From NCBI RefSeq assembly GCF_000237925.1, contig NC_031497.1:22387249-22451248 (forward strand): a stretch of 64,000 nucleotides of DNA, in the 5' to 3' direction. Within the stretch, counting starts at the first letter, position 1; each line of letters opens with the position of its first letter. The notes below the pieces were generated by a model that was not told the DNA's origin, did not search any database, and saw only the letters and a program-made list of their open reading frames with translations. Positions 10,190 through 21,400 of the stretch are shown here, one piece after another. A program made the position numbers and the translations under genes. The DNA comes from Schistosoma mansoni (taxonomy: Eukaryota > Platyhelminthes > Trematoda > Strigeidida > Schistosomatidae).

Positions 10190-12186
10190 TATTCCTTTTT
10201 AAATTTAATTACATATAACCTGACTTAAATAGATGTATGCCTTGTCTTGTCTCATACCCCCTCCATATATATTTGCCAGGCTGAACTGTTTTGTGCCGTC
10301 TTTCGATTCAGAGTGGTAGTCTAATTGACTTGTGTTCATTACTTCAAATTGCTTAATCAGCTGGGTTCATAAAATTTGTCAACCGGAATAAATTAGACTT
10401 GTGCTATACATACCGGACTACTGAGTATCATGAAAAATCATTAGGAGCGATCAGACTAGGATATTGAAGATCTTACTGACTTTGAACTAGGCTTATTAGA
10501 AATTTCGAATTGCTTACCTGTAGTGTATAAGATGTTCACAATCTACAGTTGGAGATTTTTGCCGAAATAAATCCATGTAAGTCGTATTGACAAGAATGGA
10601 CTTCTAATTTTTTTCTAGTTTGGTATTTTTCAGCTTACGTCTTCAGATTTTATCCTCACACCGATTTATATTCTTAACGTTTTTTCCCACTAGGATTATC
10701 ACTCATGCCTTCCTGTGTTGTAGACACGTTATTTATTTCTCCCAACTCCATAGCATTTGATCTTCCCATTCGTTTTTATTCTTCTGGTCTTTTACTCTAC
10801 ACTACGGGTATCGTTATACCTTCCCTCTTGTTAATCATCCATTTTTTTACAGATGATGCAGCAACTTTAGTCGATCCATATCTGTAGAGTCTTGGGCTGT
10901 TTATGGGATAAAAATAGTAAACCGAAAGGCTAATCGGTTTCATGAACTTGCATCCAGTAAGAGCTGTAGGTTTATCGAGTGATGACTGTCGTCAATGTCA
11001 ACCGTTACCGTCTCATTTGCTCTTACAAATGGTCACGTCATCCTACTTCGTGTTTCCTAAACATTTCATAACTCCGCTGGTCAAACGGAACGGTCAACAA
11101 TACGTTATAAGCTGTTAGTTTAAGGTTTTAGAAATCAAGTTAGTTTTAGCTTCTTACCAGTCTGTTGAGAACAGTTTTAAACGGAAACATATTACGTAAC
11201 TGGAAAGGCGTTCGTTAGTGACCTAAAACGAACTACAGCTGTAATATACCTATGTATGATGATTTAAGAACCATAGAAAGACACTCTTTTTCTCAATAAA
11301 CATTAATTACGGTGAGAGGATATCAATGGTTGGCAACCAGAATAAACCAACTTTGGACCTTGCACAAATATGTATCATTCTAAGTTGTAGCACTACATGG
11401 GGACAGCATAAAAAACTCAGCAAGGAAAAAAAAAGCCTACGTTACTTACTTAATTTCGAAATCTTCTAAACAGGTTTATGGACTATCTTGTTATGCCTAG
11501 GATGTTTCGTACACTTAAAATAGGAAGAAGTGCTCGTCTACATCGATGTTTAGTTTGTACTGTACGTGGGCAGCGGGTGTGTTGGTTTTGCTTACTAGTC
11601 GTGTATAGTTTTGCATATATAGCATTTGACCATTAGTTCCTTTGTGAAGGCCAGAGACACAACTCGACTATTTTATTCAAATTGGTCAAAATGTGTTGAT
11701 TCTGAAACTGGATTAAAATGAAAAGACCCTAATAACTACACTCTTGTTGAGAAATCAGTAATAGTATTAGGGTTATGGTATTACGTAAAAGTGCTCAGTC
11801 GTCTGAATAGGGTATTCGTGACAGGGCTTACAGGTGTCATAACGTCTATGTTGGTTTGTTAATGTGGTTAACACAGTAGTTTGTTGAATATTTAGTGATC
11901 TAACAGTAATATATCTCTGTGTTCATCTTGGGGCATGTACAAAGATACAGGTTTCGTAAATAAAACTAGTATAGCAGTTATACTCTGTCGTTATAGATTT
12001 GATATAATATGGTTCAATTCATACCACAGTGTTGCATGTATACCTCCGAACCTTCAGTGCCACATTATTTTATACATTCATTCTTCAACCCTGTTTTTTG
12101 ACTTTTGTCTTTAGAATTCTAACGATAATAGCGTCACAATAGATTACTGTATATTCCTCCCATTAAAGTGTTTTTATTTTCTATTC
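10190..12186. other. Intronic or eroded part of the Rag-like locus
   Basis: I cannot find the expected middle exons of the GTPase here. The small ORF at 10705-10887 has no recognisable domain. No repeat of a known family is seen. Confidence 0.4.
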
Positions 12187-12760
12187 TTAGTATCCCATTT
12201 CCGTGCCTCTCCTGGAGCACGGATTTTTGCCCCCAAATCCCCTGGTACGGCCGAGAGTGGGGAGAGTCCGCTCTCTCTCTCGAAATGCTCTCACATGGCC
12301 ACGCGAATATATAGCCTCTGACAGGGAAGTCCTACTCACTGCCTTCTCGTGGCGGGGGTGTTGTTTACGAAAGTGAGAGGACGAAAAGCGAATGTCCGGC
12401 GCTTTAACCGGGTTGGTGGACATGGATGGTCCACCTAGGGGAGTTGGAAAACCCTGATTCCAAACCAATGGTGCACATGGGCTCCAGGATCCTGATGGAA
12501 CGAATGGCGTATGAACCTATTGTTGGTCACCGGCTACCATAGGACTGCATCTCCTCACGATGCTCCACTGCCTTGTGGACTGGACCTTCAGGTAAAAGGC
12601 TCGGGGTGTGGCCTCTTAAGAAAACCACCTGCTTCAGTCTGGGCACCTGGGCAGTATCACGGCCCTCACACAAATCAAATGGGATTTGTGAGGCGCATAT
12701 CTATCTGGTGCTTTTTGTACCAATATTTATGTGTTTAAATAAATAAATAAATAAAAAGTG
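12187..12760 (+). mobile_element. Non-autonomous RTE/SR2-like element with (AAAT)n tail
   Basis: A GC-rich 570-bp block inside the Rag-like locus. It has no transposition domain and ends in a run of AAAT units at 12737-12757. Its first part is related to 24060-24470 and its last 130 bp to 171-305 (minus strand). The tail and 5' heterogeneity point to retrotransposition in trans. The reading frames inside are open by composition and carry no recognisable protein. Confidence 0.6.
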
Positions 12761-12964
12761 CTTGAAAAGTGATTCTAGCTATCCTTTGTATGAGCTTCTT
12801 TTAGTCGATCCCAATATCTTTGATATATCTTAGGTTTTTCCGTTGCACTTTTCCGCGTGAAAAGTTATTTGTTTATTTTTCAGATCACTGGTAGAGTTAA
12901 CCACGTGGAACATGACTAATTGGCATCAAGCTTAATCCTGATGAATATCCCGACCTGTAAATTG

Positions 12965-12982
12965 TTATATATATATATATAT
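12965..12982. repeat. (TA)n microsatellite
   Basis: A perfect alternating TA run of about 18 bp. Confidence 0.8.
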
Positions 12983-14441
12983 AAACCTTTATTCTTAAAT
13001 AGTTGAATTTATGACGTTTTAAGACAGAAAAATTAACTTATCTCATTGACACAACTTCACTAATTAAGGATGTGTCTGAAACTACGTAATCGTATATCAG
13101 AAGAGCCATTTTCGGTAACCGATATCGTTACATTTTTCGAATCCGTCTCATCTACGTACACTTGGAAATCTGCGTAGTATCATTCCTTTCCACATAAAAG
13201 GTGATTGTCAGGTATTTGACTGTCAAACCAACCGCACGTTTTTATGATCCCGATTACTAAACATCGCTAAGTTCCTTTCACTCTAAGATGCTTAGGCTTT
13301 TTAATTTACCCTATGTTGTCACATCTTTAGAGATCGCTTGCCACTCTAGAGTTCCACATTCTGATGTACATAGGTAAGTGATCAGTATTTAATGCTCATT
13401 GTAACTTCATAATTTATATTTCGAAAGGTAAGCGACGTTGTGAAACAATTCAAACTCTCGTGTAGTAAAATTGGAGCGAATTTCACGAAGATCGAATTAC
13501 GTAATCATTATTTTGCTGCATTTATTGACGTTTTTACATCTAATACATACATTATGGTAGTGTGCTCTGATTTACCTATCGGTAAGTTTATGAATTTCAC
13601 AATATTTCTTAGCTTCATCGTTTATTACTATTCTTATTCGTTATTAATGGATCGTAATATATATTAGGTAGTTTTCTTTGTACTATATGAGTTTATTTGA
13701 GGGGTTGCAATTTGCACAATCCAATCCTTTGATTCGCAGCCAAACACTTCAAATCATTGGTTAGTCATAGCTTCACACTATAGTCTACTAAGTTTATGCA
13801 ATTTTTCGGGGTTGGATGGCTAACCTGTAATATAAATCGAACAATAGTGACGTGATGGACGAAATGCATCCAATCGCAAGTACGATCACAACCGACATTG
13901 TTGTTATCAAGTCTCATGCTTAGAAATTTTCCAATACAAGCCATTAATTTATTTTTTGTAAAGGAAGAAACATCCTACTCTTCACTTTCATGGGTTCAGT
14001 GAAATAAGCTTGGAGTTTGTGAACAATATTCTTTATCTGAATACTTATCAGAACCATTGAATTTACAGTAACTGGTGAAATCAAGTTTCGTACCTTATCC
14101 ACCTCTCAGTCAAAGGTTATCTACTAACTGTATCTGGATTTTAACAATCACATTCTACATTTTATGCATAAGTTGTAATCTAGGCACCAAATGTAAAACC
14201 CATGAGGAATGTCACCGACCATTTACTTCATGTAATTCTGTTGATTAATTCCGTCTATATTAGTCTGAAGCATTTAGATTTTAGCGTCTTTGTGCTCTTT
14301 ACGGACATTATTAAATTTAGCAATCTGTTTCGTCGATTTAAACTTCACAACGTATAATAAAAGATTATGGATCACTTCTAATTTTTTTAACCGTCCCTAA
14401 TTTTGTTATAATTACAAATTTTGTGAACAATCGCAGACATA

Positions 14442-14700
14442 GTTGAATTCATGAGTCAACTAAAGCTAGAACACCATGGAAAACCTGGAAGCACTGGATG
14501 ACCGTCTCGTTCTATTGTGGGGCTCAGCAGTGCGCCTCCACAGTCCCGCCTCGCGAGATTCGAACCCAGGACCTATCAGTCTCATGCGCTAGCGCTTAAC
14601 CTCCAGAACACTAAGCTAGCATTCAACTGTGTTAATATCTAACTTCAACCGATTCACGCAATTGAGCAACCATCCACCATTGTGTTCAGTGAGTTGTTGT
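14442..14700 (-). repeat. Family B repeat with broken hammerhead, minus strand
   Basis: The minus strand carries the family tail, the ribozyme remnant (14483-14538) and the tRNA-like region. A short deletion removes part of CUGANGA (it reads CTGAGCCCC) and GAAA reads GAGA, so the ribozyme is dead. Confidence 0.75.
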
Positions 14701-16919
14701 TTTAACTTAATACTTATCACAACCCTTCAGCGTCCTCCGCGACGAAATGCACGTAAATACTTTGAATACTGAGGAAAAACAGAACAACCACACTCGGCAA
14801 TAGCTAGTCGCGCTTAAACAACTGCTTGGATCTCTTGATCGTATAACTGTATCAGTATAACACTACTATTCATTGCAAAATGTCAACATTATTGTATCGG
14901 AAACTGTTGTCTTCACTTAGGACACAATTTTTGCAATCCACCATTTGTTGTACAGTTTAATTCTAATCCCACCAACTGCGTTATACACTTCTGAAAAATT
15001 ATAATGATGAACAGGGGTACGCTTCATTTCTTTCGTTGTACTGATATCACTAAACGAAACTTTGTCCCTGTGCACGCATTAATCATGCCATTCCCACCCT
15101 TGCTTATTGTCGTTCATTCTTTATTGTTGTCCAATTCTTATCTTAATATTCAGCTCTTAAAAAATGTCTGACGGGATGCTCATCATTTATCATAAATTTC
15201 TAGTATCATTTATTTTTAACGGATTAGCATAAACTTCGCGTCTTCACATAATTTCCCATGATTAACATTTCAAAATAATTTGATTGATGTGTATATTATA
15301 ATCTGTAAATAGATTTGTGATTTTCACAGGTTATTTCTTCACAATCCTCTTTTTGTAAATTGCTTTAAAATCTTTTATGTAACTTTGGTTCTAAAATTAG
15401 TTATCACTGTCCACTTGAGGCGTTAACGTACGAAAGACGCGAGACATAGAGTTGATCACTCTAGATTATTCACACACTATCAATTATCTCGTAGTCAATA
15501 AATCATATCATTTGAAAGCCCGACATTGAATTTCAAAAATTGTCTGATGCGATCAGTTTCGTTACAATAAATAGACTTCCGAGGTTAAATTGAATGCTGT
15601 GATTGTGAGTGAAGTAGTTATTCACTGATCTTTAAATGTTCGGAAGACCAGTTCGAAATGAGACAAATATCTTGTAAGAAAATCATTTTTAAGAGATTTT
15701 TATCTCATTTTCATAATTTAAATAATGAATATCAATATTGGTCTAAATAATGCTAATCTAGATATTTGATTAGGAAGGTTCAGCGCTCTTCGCAATTCTG
15801 TTTACAGGTAGTGTGGGTATGGTCATGATTTTGGTGGACCTGCAAATCTGCTCCACCATCTTAATGTTGATAATTACCAATCTTAAGTAGATCATAAAAA
15901 CAGCTACTTAACAGGTTGATAAATTAATTACTTTCTCTGCAAACTAGAAACAAATATTCCCCGAGAGATGCTAATTCAAGCCGATTGGATTAAATGTTTT
16001 GTGCATCAATGATTTTCTCAATTTTCACTAATGCAAGTATATTTCCAACAACAGATTAAAATCCCCCGTACCGACTAAACTTCAGATTGCGGGATTCGTT
16101 CACTCATTTATGAGCGAAGAATACAAAATACTACCACATACTAGTGCTGATGTCACTCTGAAATTTAACATTTGTGGAGCTATTCCGATGAGGTACGGAC
16201 AAGCATTTTATTGACCTAAGATCTTATCCACAAAACTTTTATTTGAGTGCAAGAAATCAATTTAAGAAAATGTGAATTAGCTACTTCTCAGGAGTAAATT
16301 GAGGAATTCAAATTTGCGTGTACTTCGAGACATTGTGAAAGTACTGTTTATGCTATTCAAGATGAAATAGGATAGTAAGTGATTGCGCTCCTGATTACTA
16401 CAGCACTCACTGACACTATCTGATAAAGTGGCTGTATCACATAAGGTAGGGGAGCGTTCTAGACAGAATAGACCAGTAATGATGTGACGTGAGATATCGT
16501 CTGAATAATTGATGTTTTCGGGTGTTTCATGAAGTGTAATCGTGGGGTACGGGTAGAATTAATTTATACACGATGCGAACCACTCAGTAAGTTGTACATA
16601 ATCATTAAACAGTTTTGCATAGCCCAGAAAGAATAGTACTAGCTCGTGAAGTTGATCTTTTTATTTGACCCGATCCGCTTTGTTGTACGCCTTTGTACCA
16701 TAAGATTAAAGTCCTTTTCAAGGAGAAATGAGGTAATGTAGGTTGTTGGTTATGATGAACATAGGTCTTAAATAATGATGGAAATGAAGTAAAAAAATAT
16801 TTCACGGTTAAATTTATTCTGTAATGCACTATTAGTTGAGAGATAGACAAGACGGCGAATAAATTTCGTATGTTCAGTATTGCAAATCACACTGTTTTTA
16901 CTGATGATTAATAGAGTGA
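14701..16919. other. No gene seen; contains a segment duplicated at 7.8 kb
   Basis: Apart from 15620-15758, which is repeated at 7807-7966, I see no exon or mobile element. An 81-codon minus-strand frame at 16605-16850 has no recognisable domain. Confidence 0.4.
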
Positions 16920-17940
16920 ATATTTGTCTTATACATCTTCGACACTGGAGTTCCTGAAAACATTGTCAACATTATTCAAAACTCATATGATGGACCACAG
17001 TGCAAAGTCGTGCATGGAGGACAGCTGACAAATGCATTTCCAGTAGGGACCGGAGTCAGACAAGGCTGTCTACTCTCCCTCTTCCTTCTGGTGATTGACT
17101 GGATTATGAAGACTTCGACTTCTGAGGGGAAACACGGAATACAATGGACATCTCAGAATCTTTTAGATGATTTGGACTTCGCAGATGACCTAGCCCTCTT
17201 CTCCCATACACACGAACAAATACAGACGACGACAACAAATATAGCAGCAGCATCTGCATCAATAGGTCTCAACATACACAAAGGAAAAAGCAAGATTCTC
17301 AAATACAACACGGAGAACACCAACCCAATCACACTTGATGACAAAATTCTGGAAGAGGTGGAGACATTCACTTACTTGGGAAGCATCGTTGATAAACAAG
17401 GAGGATGGGATGCAGATGTAAAGGTGAAGATTGGCAAAGCAAGGGCAGCATTTCTACTATTGAGGAACATATGGAACTCCAAACAACTATCAACTAATTT
17501 CAAAGTCAGAATCTTCAATACGAACGTCAAGACAGTCCTACTGTACGAAACTGAAACGTGGAGAACTACTACATCCATCGTCAAGAAGGTACAAGTATTT
17601 ATAAACAGTTGTCTACGCAAAATACTCAACATCCATTGGCCGGATACTATCAGGAACAGCGTTTTATGGGAGAGGACAAACCGGCTTCCAGCTGAAGAGG
17701 AAATTAGGAAAAGACATTGGAAGTGGATCGGACATACATTAAGGAAATCAGCAATGTGCATTACAAGGCAATCCCTAACTTGGAATCCGGAAGGCCAAAG
17801 AACACATTACGCTGGGAAATAGAAGCAGATATGAAAAGGATGAATATCAACTGGAAAGGAAGGCTCAGGACAGAGTTGGATGGAGAATGCTGGTGAGTGG
17901 CCTATGCTCCTCGACAAGGGGTAACAGGCGTAAGTAAGCA
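16920..17940 (+). mobile_element. SR2-like RTE retrotransposon, 5'-truncated
   Basis: The element starts inside the reverse transcriptase ([18 protein letters not shown] at 16941) and runs to the end of ORF2. After 17822 the remaining C-terminal coding sequence ([10 protein letters not shown]) continues in a shifted frame to about 17935. It lies between the last exon of the AAA gene and the 15.6-kb segment, that is, downstream of that gene. Confidence 0.85.
17010..17822 (+). pseudogene. Reverse transcriptase C-terminal part (SR2-like)
   Basis: This 270-codon open frame contains the RT motif GVRQGCLLS (about residue 15) and the catalytic FADDLAL (about residue 56). The RTE-type thumb and tail follow, including [10 protein letters not shown] and [11 protein letters not shown]. 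The family ORF2 protein also has an N-terminal AP-type endonuclease and the first half of the RT, both absent here. The frame could be read from upstream, since coding similarity begins at 16941. A frameshift at about 17800 removes the natural C-terminus. Copies of the missing 5' part exist at 42.95-43.46 kb. It is unable to move on its own. Confidence 0.85.
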
Positions 17941-18209
17941 CATCCGTAGAGTTTACGTCTGGTTCTTTCGTATCTATTTAAAAAATGAAAGGGTTAACTA
18001 ATATTCTTTTTAGATACATCTGTTTCATTTTGATCTTTTGTTGTTATAAGTTTGACAAGTAATATAATTGGATAGTAGATAACTTAAACATGGTTAGTAC
18101 TTAATTGACAGAACGACCAAAGACAGTATGAATGAACGGAATTGGTTTAGGCAATGGGTTATATGATGCAGAGAAATACACAGACTACAGAAGTAGCTAC
18201 CTTGTGTGT

Positions 18210-18210
<1 letters not shown>

Positions 18211-18257
<47 letters not shown>
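18211..18257. repeat. (CT)n(AT)n compound microsatellite
   Basis: About 24 bp of alternating CT are followed directly by about 22 bp of alternating AT. It sits exactly where the sequence shared with 7970-8172 begins. Confidence 0.85.
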
Positions 18258-18358
18258 CGACAAATTGCAAAAGTACTAAATGTCTCGCAACGGAATAGAT
18301 ATTCCAATATAAGTTGAGCTGTTTGTTCAAAAAGTATATTTACAATAAGATATATTGT

Positions 18359-18473
18359 TTATTTATGTAACTCAGATAATGCATCAAGTAAATTGGCTTG
18401 TGAAACAAAATCTTGCCTTGCAATTTGAGCCTTCTGCTTGGCTAGTTCCAATAAATTCTCTAGATCAGCGCCG
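18359..18473 (-). CDS. AAA ATPase terminal exon
   Basis: Acceptor AAATTTCAG precedes the exon. It supplies [17 protein letters not shown], the helical sensor-2 region of the second module, and ends SELHK and a stop. AATAAA overlaps the stop codon. Confidence 0.85.
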
Positions 18474-21400
18474 CTGAAATTTCAAGAAAGACGAAATGTG
18501 TTGTATGAAGGAAAAGAGGATATATTTTTATCTCAGAAAAGAAAGCTTGCAAGGATATATTGTAATTCATTATTTCCCCTTATACAGTATTGAAAAATGT
18601 TGGACTGATGGTTATGTTGCAAACCTAATACTGGATCCGAATAGATATAGGAAATGTTAGTTGTACGTTAGTCCGCTCGTTTCGTCGCTACTGATATGCT
18701 GTTCTAACTGTGGTTGATTAAAAATAATATGAATGAAGTGGTTGACTATCGAGTGTATTGTTTTCTAAAGTAGCAGTAATCGCTGTGGTAAAATAAATCT
18801 GAAGCACGACTTCTGTAATTACCAAATGAGTAAATTATCAAAAATAATCTTGCATTGTTGCTCAAGATGCTAAGAAAACCAAAGATTTTTCTCCGTTATG
18901 TTGTATGGATCATGCAAGTCAAATGATAGGACCTTGGGGTAATACATTAGTGTGAATGTTTGTTGCGTAACTGATTTTTAGTCTTATTGACGTAACTAAA
19001 GTAACAGTGTGAACTTACCTATTATAAATGACCAAATATAATGACAAACAGTTTTTTAGTAAATGGAAATGATAATCCGTTTAGACTTATTAGGAATACA
19101 TCGGAAATGTTTAGATACTTGGAAATTCGGTGTAAACTGTATTGATCGTAACCCCTGTTTATGTGAGCTCTCAAATTGAAAAATTGTCAATGATAAACAT
19201 TCTGAACTTATAAACACAACATACCTATTCACTAGAATAGACTACGTAAGATTACTTTAAAACGAATAAAATTGGAGAATACGTCGTAAAAATTAGATTA
19301 GTTGCATGAAATTGAAATACCTCATTCTCTCAGTGCGTGAATCATTTGCAATTAGTTCAAGTGACAGCATACCATTCTCAATACGAGGAGTGGTTGCAGA
19401 CCGAGTACAAGCTGATAAAACAGAGAGACGTTCTTTCACATTAGACGGTGGGTTAATCATCAAATGTAAGCCTAGACGTCCAGGACGAAGTATTGCAGGA
19501 TCAATCATATCTTTGCGATTAGTAGCACCAACAACAAAAACGCGACCTGACCTATGTTTGTCAATACCATCCAATTCAACTAGAAGTTGATTAACCAAAC
19601 TAACTCGACTGCCTAAGTGGAAACAGAATATCAGGATAAACAATAAAGATGAAATCATAATTTCAAAAATTGCATTGAAATCTATTGAGAAAATTAACTT
19701 TTGAAATCTAATCAGTTTATACATTACAGATCAATGACACAGTTTCATGTTCCATCACAAAATCTTTATATGTACTTGATAACATGGTAGGAAATTTCGT
19801 TGTTTCTAATTGATTATTAATATGTAGAGACGAACAACTCTTATAACTACTACAAATAAGTAAACATATCACCCTATATTTTTCAGCTATTACATTAAGT
19901 TTAACTAGATAATGTCTTAGAAGACCGAAGAGAAAGTATCAATAAACATTAGACTAGGCACATAACGACGACCTTTTGTGTTGAAACTAGTGAACACCAA
20001 TTGTTTATTTGACTTTTACTAATTTAAACAACCATCTGGTTTTGATCATAAGCTTTGGATGGACATTAATTTCAAGTGATAAGCCAATAAGAGACTGACC
20101 AGTTGCAGTCCTAAGCATCAATGGGAAGATTCAAACAAACAACACCAAGTGAATTTAAACTTCACCCCAGTGCACAAGCAGGTGGCTATCAGGGCTCAGT
20201 AGCTAAGTGAATAACGCGATGGCGTTTGAAGCGAACGGTACTGGGTTCGAGTCCCGGAGTGGACATCAACTTTGAGATCCAGGTGCATCTACCTGACGAG
20301 TCCCAAACAGGACGACACGCGCGTCCTAGATTCCGTTGCTAACCCCTATCCATATTTGAAAGTAATTTGTCAGAACTTTATACTTTCTTACTTATGTCAA
20401 GTACTTTGATCTTGATAAAAATATGAAGAATCAGCTTCACTATCACATCGAAGTTTTGAGCAAATAAAGAACAAATGAACAGTAGATAAAGGATAGTTGA
20501 ATCATTTATTTGATTTACTTTTCATTTCACATTTTTATAGGTCATCAAACCATATTGATAGTAATAATAATCAATTCTCAAACTGTTATGTAGATTGAAT
20601 AACTATTTTGTTATCTCCTGAGTGTATTTGATTTTTTCGCTTAAGTTTACGACGTATATTATGTGTTTTTGTTACTCAATGTACGCGCAGGTTGCTAGTC
20701 CTGATCGAAATGTATCGGTTAATAAGAAAGTCTCTAGATACGCTGAAAGTGTTTATCATTAAGATAATAAAATTACTTTCATTTATGTTTAATCCTAGAC
20801 ATACAAAGCCAACAAACTTATGAACAAGCAAAAAATAAACCTCCAAGACTCCTGATTTATGCTAAAAGCTAAGTAGAAATTTTGAAAAAATATAGTTTTC
20901 AATAATTCAGTCGCATATACATGAACGATGAAATTGAAGCATAACCGAAGCCGATACAAGTAATTGTTCGTATGTGTTAACAGCTCATCCAGAATGACAT
21001 AGTTTGTGTTTACTATAAGATGTTGATTTGCAGTGAAATTGACGGGACGTTTTAGGGAATAGATGAGATTGAAGAACACTATCATTAGTCTTTCAACTAG
21101 CATGCTGTAGCTCAGTGACTTAAGTATTTAAGTGATCCGAATGTCACTCTATCAACTTTATGTTTCCAAGTCAGTAGTAGTAAGAAGTGCATAAAATGAG
21201 TAAATATTTATTTGTTCATTGTCATATTATTGTTTTACTAAAACTAATATGATAGTGAACAATCTAGGTGTTCCTGATGTCGGACAATGGTTGATTTAAA
21301 ACTAGAATGTTTAAGTGACAAAATTACACAACGTCAAGCTCAAGATTCATATGTGAAGAAAAAAATACTTCCTGTTTATTTGATAAAACTTCGGGTAAAA

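Larger units (their letters stand above)
9612..13783 (+). pseudogene. RagA-type (Rag A/B) GTPase, decayed copy
   Basis: Rag GTPases signal amino-acid status to TORC1 at the lysosome. Segments align in order with RagA. At 9612-9708 the sequence reads VLLMHKSNSRIRSMRSIFAN, where the family P-loop reads GKSGSGKTS. At 9750-9819 it reads MDVKNTHFRLIGG and then SRDCEG in place of WDCGG. At 9850-10072 it reads IFRNAEVLIYVFDIEN and then, in another frame, CLIHKTDM. At 13331-13373 it reads ACHSRVPHSDVH; at 13433-13581 [14 protein letters not shown] and [17 protein letters not shown]; at 13740-13783 AKHF up to a stop. Introns at 9709-9749 and 9820-9849 are only 41 and 30 nt. The P-loop has lost its Gly-Lys-Thr/Ser, the frame shifts near 10015, and the exons between DKRDE and the C-terminal domain are missing or eroded (a possible remnant with a stop lies near 10135-10190). 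The C-terminal roadblock-type exons stay open with canonical splice sites. Most likely a pseudogene; a GTP-independent derivative is less likely. Confidence 0.7.

Noticed and set aside
12187-12738. ORFs of 93 and 75 codons in the GC-rich block
   Set aside because: They lie in a retroelement, are open through base composition, and show no known protein.
17153-17761. Two minus-strand ORFs of 72 and 129 codons
   Set aside because: They are antisense to the SR2 reverse transcriptase and have no domain.
18094-18330. ORFs containing alternating Ser-Leu or Ile-Tyr
   Set aside because: Translation of the CT/AT microsatellite.
19306-19590. Plus-strand ORF of 94 codons
   Set aside because: It is the antisense shadow of the AAA ATPase exon 19321-19612, as are the plus-strand ORFs at 21287, 22227 and part of 23469.
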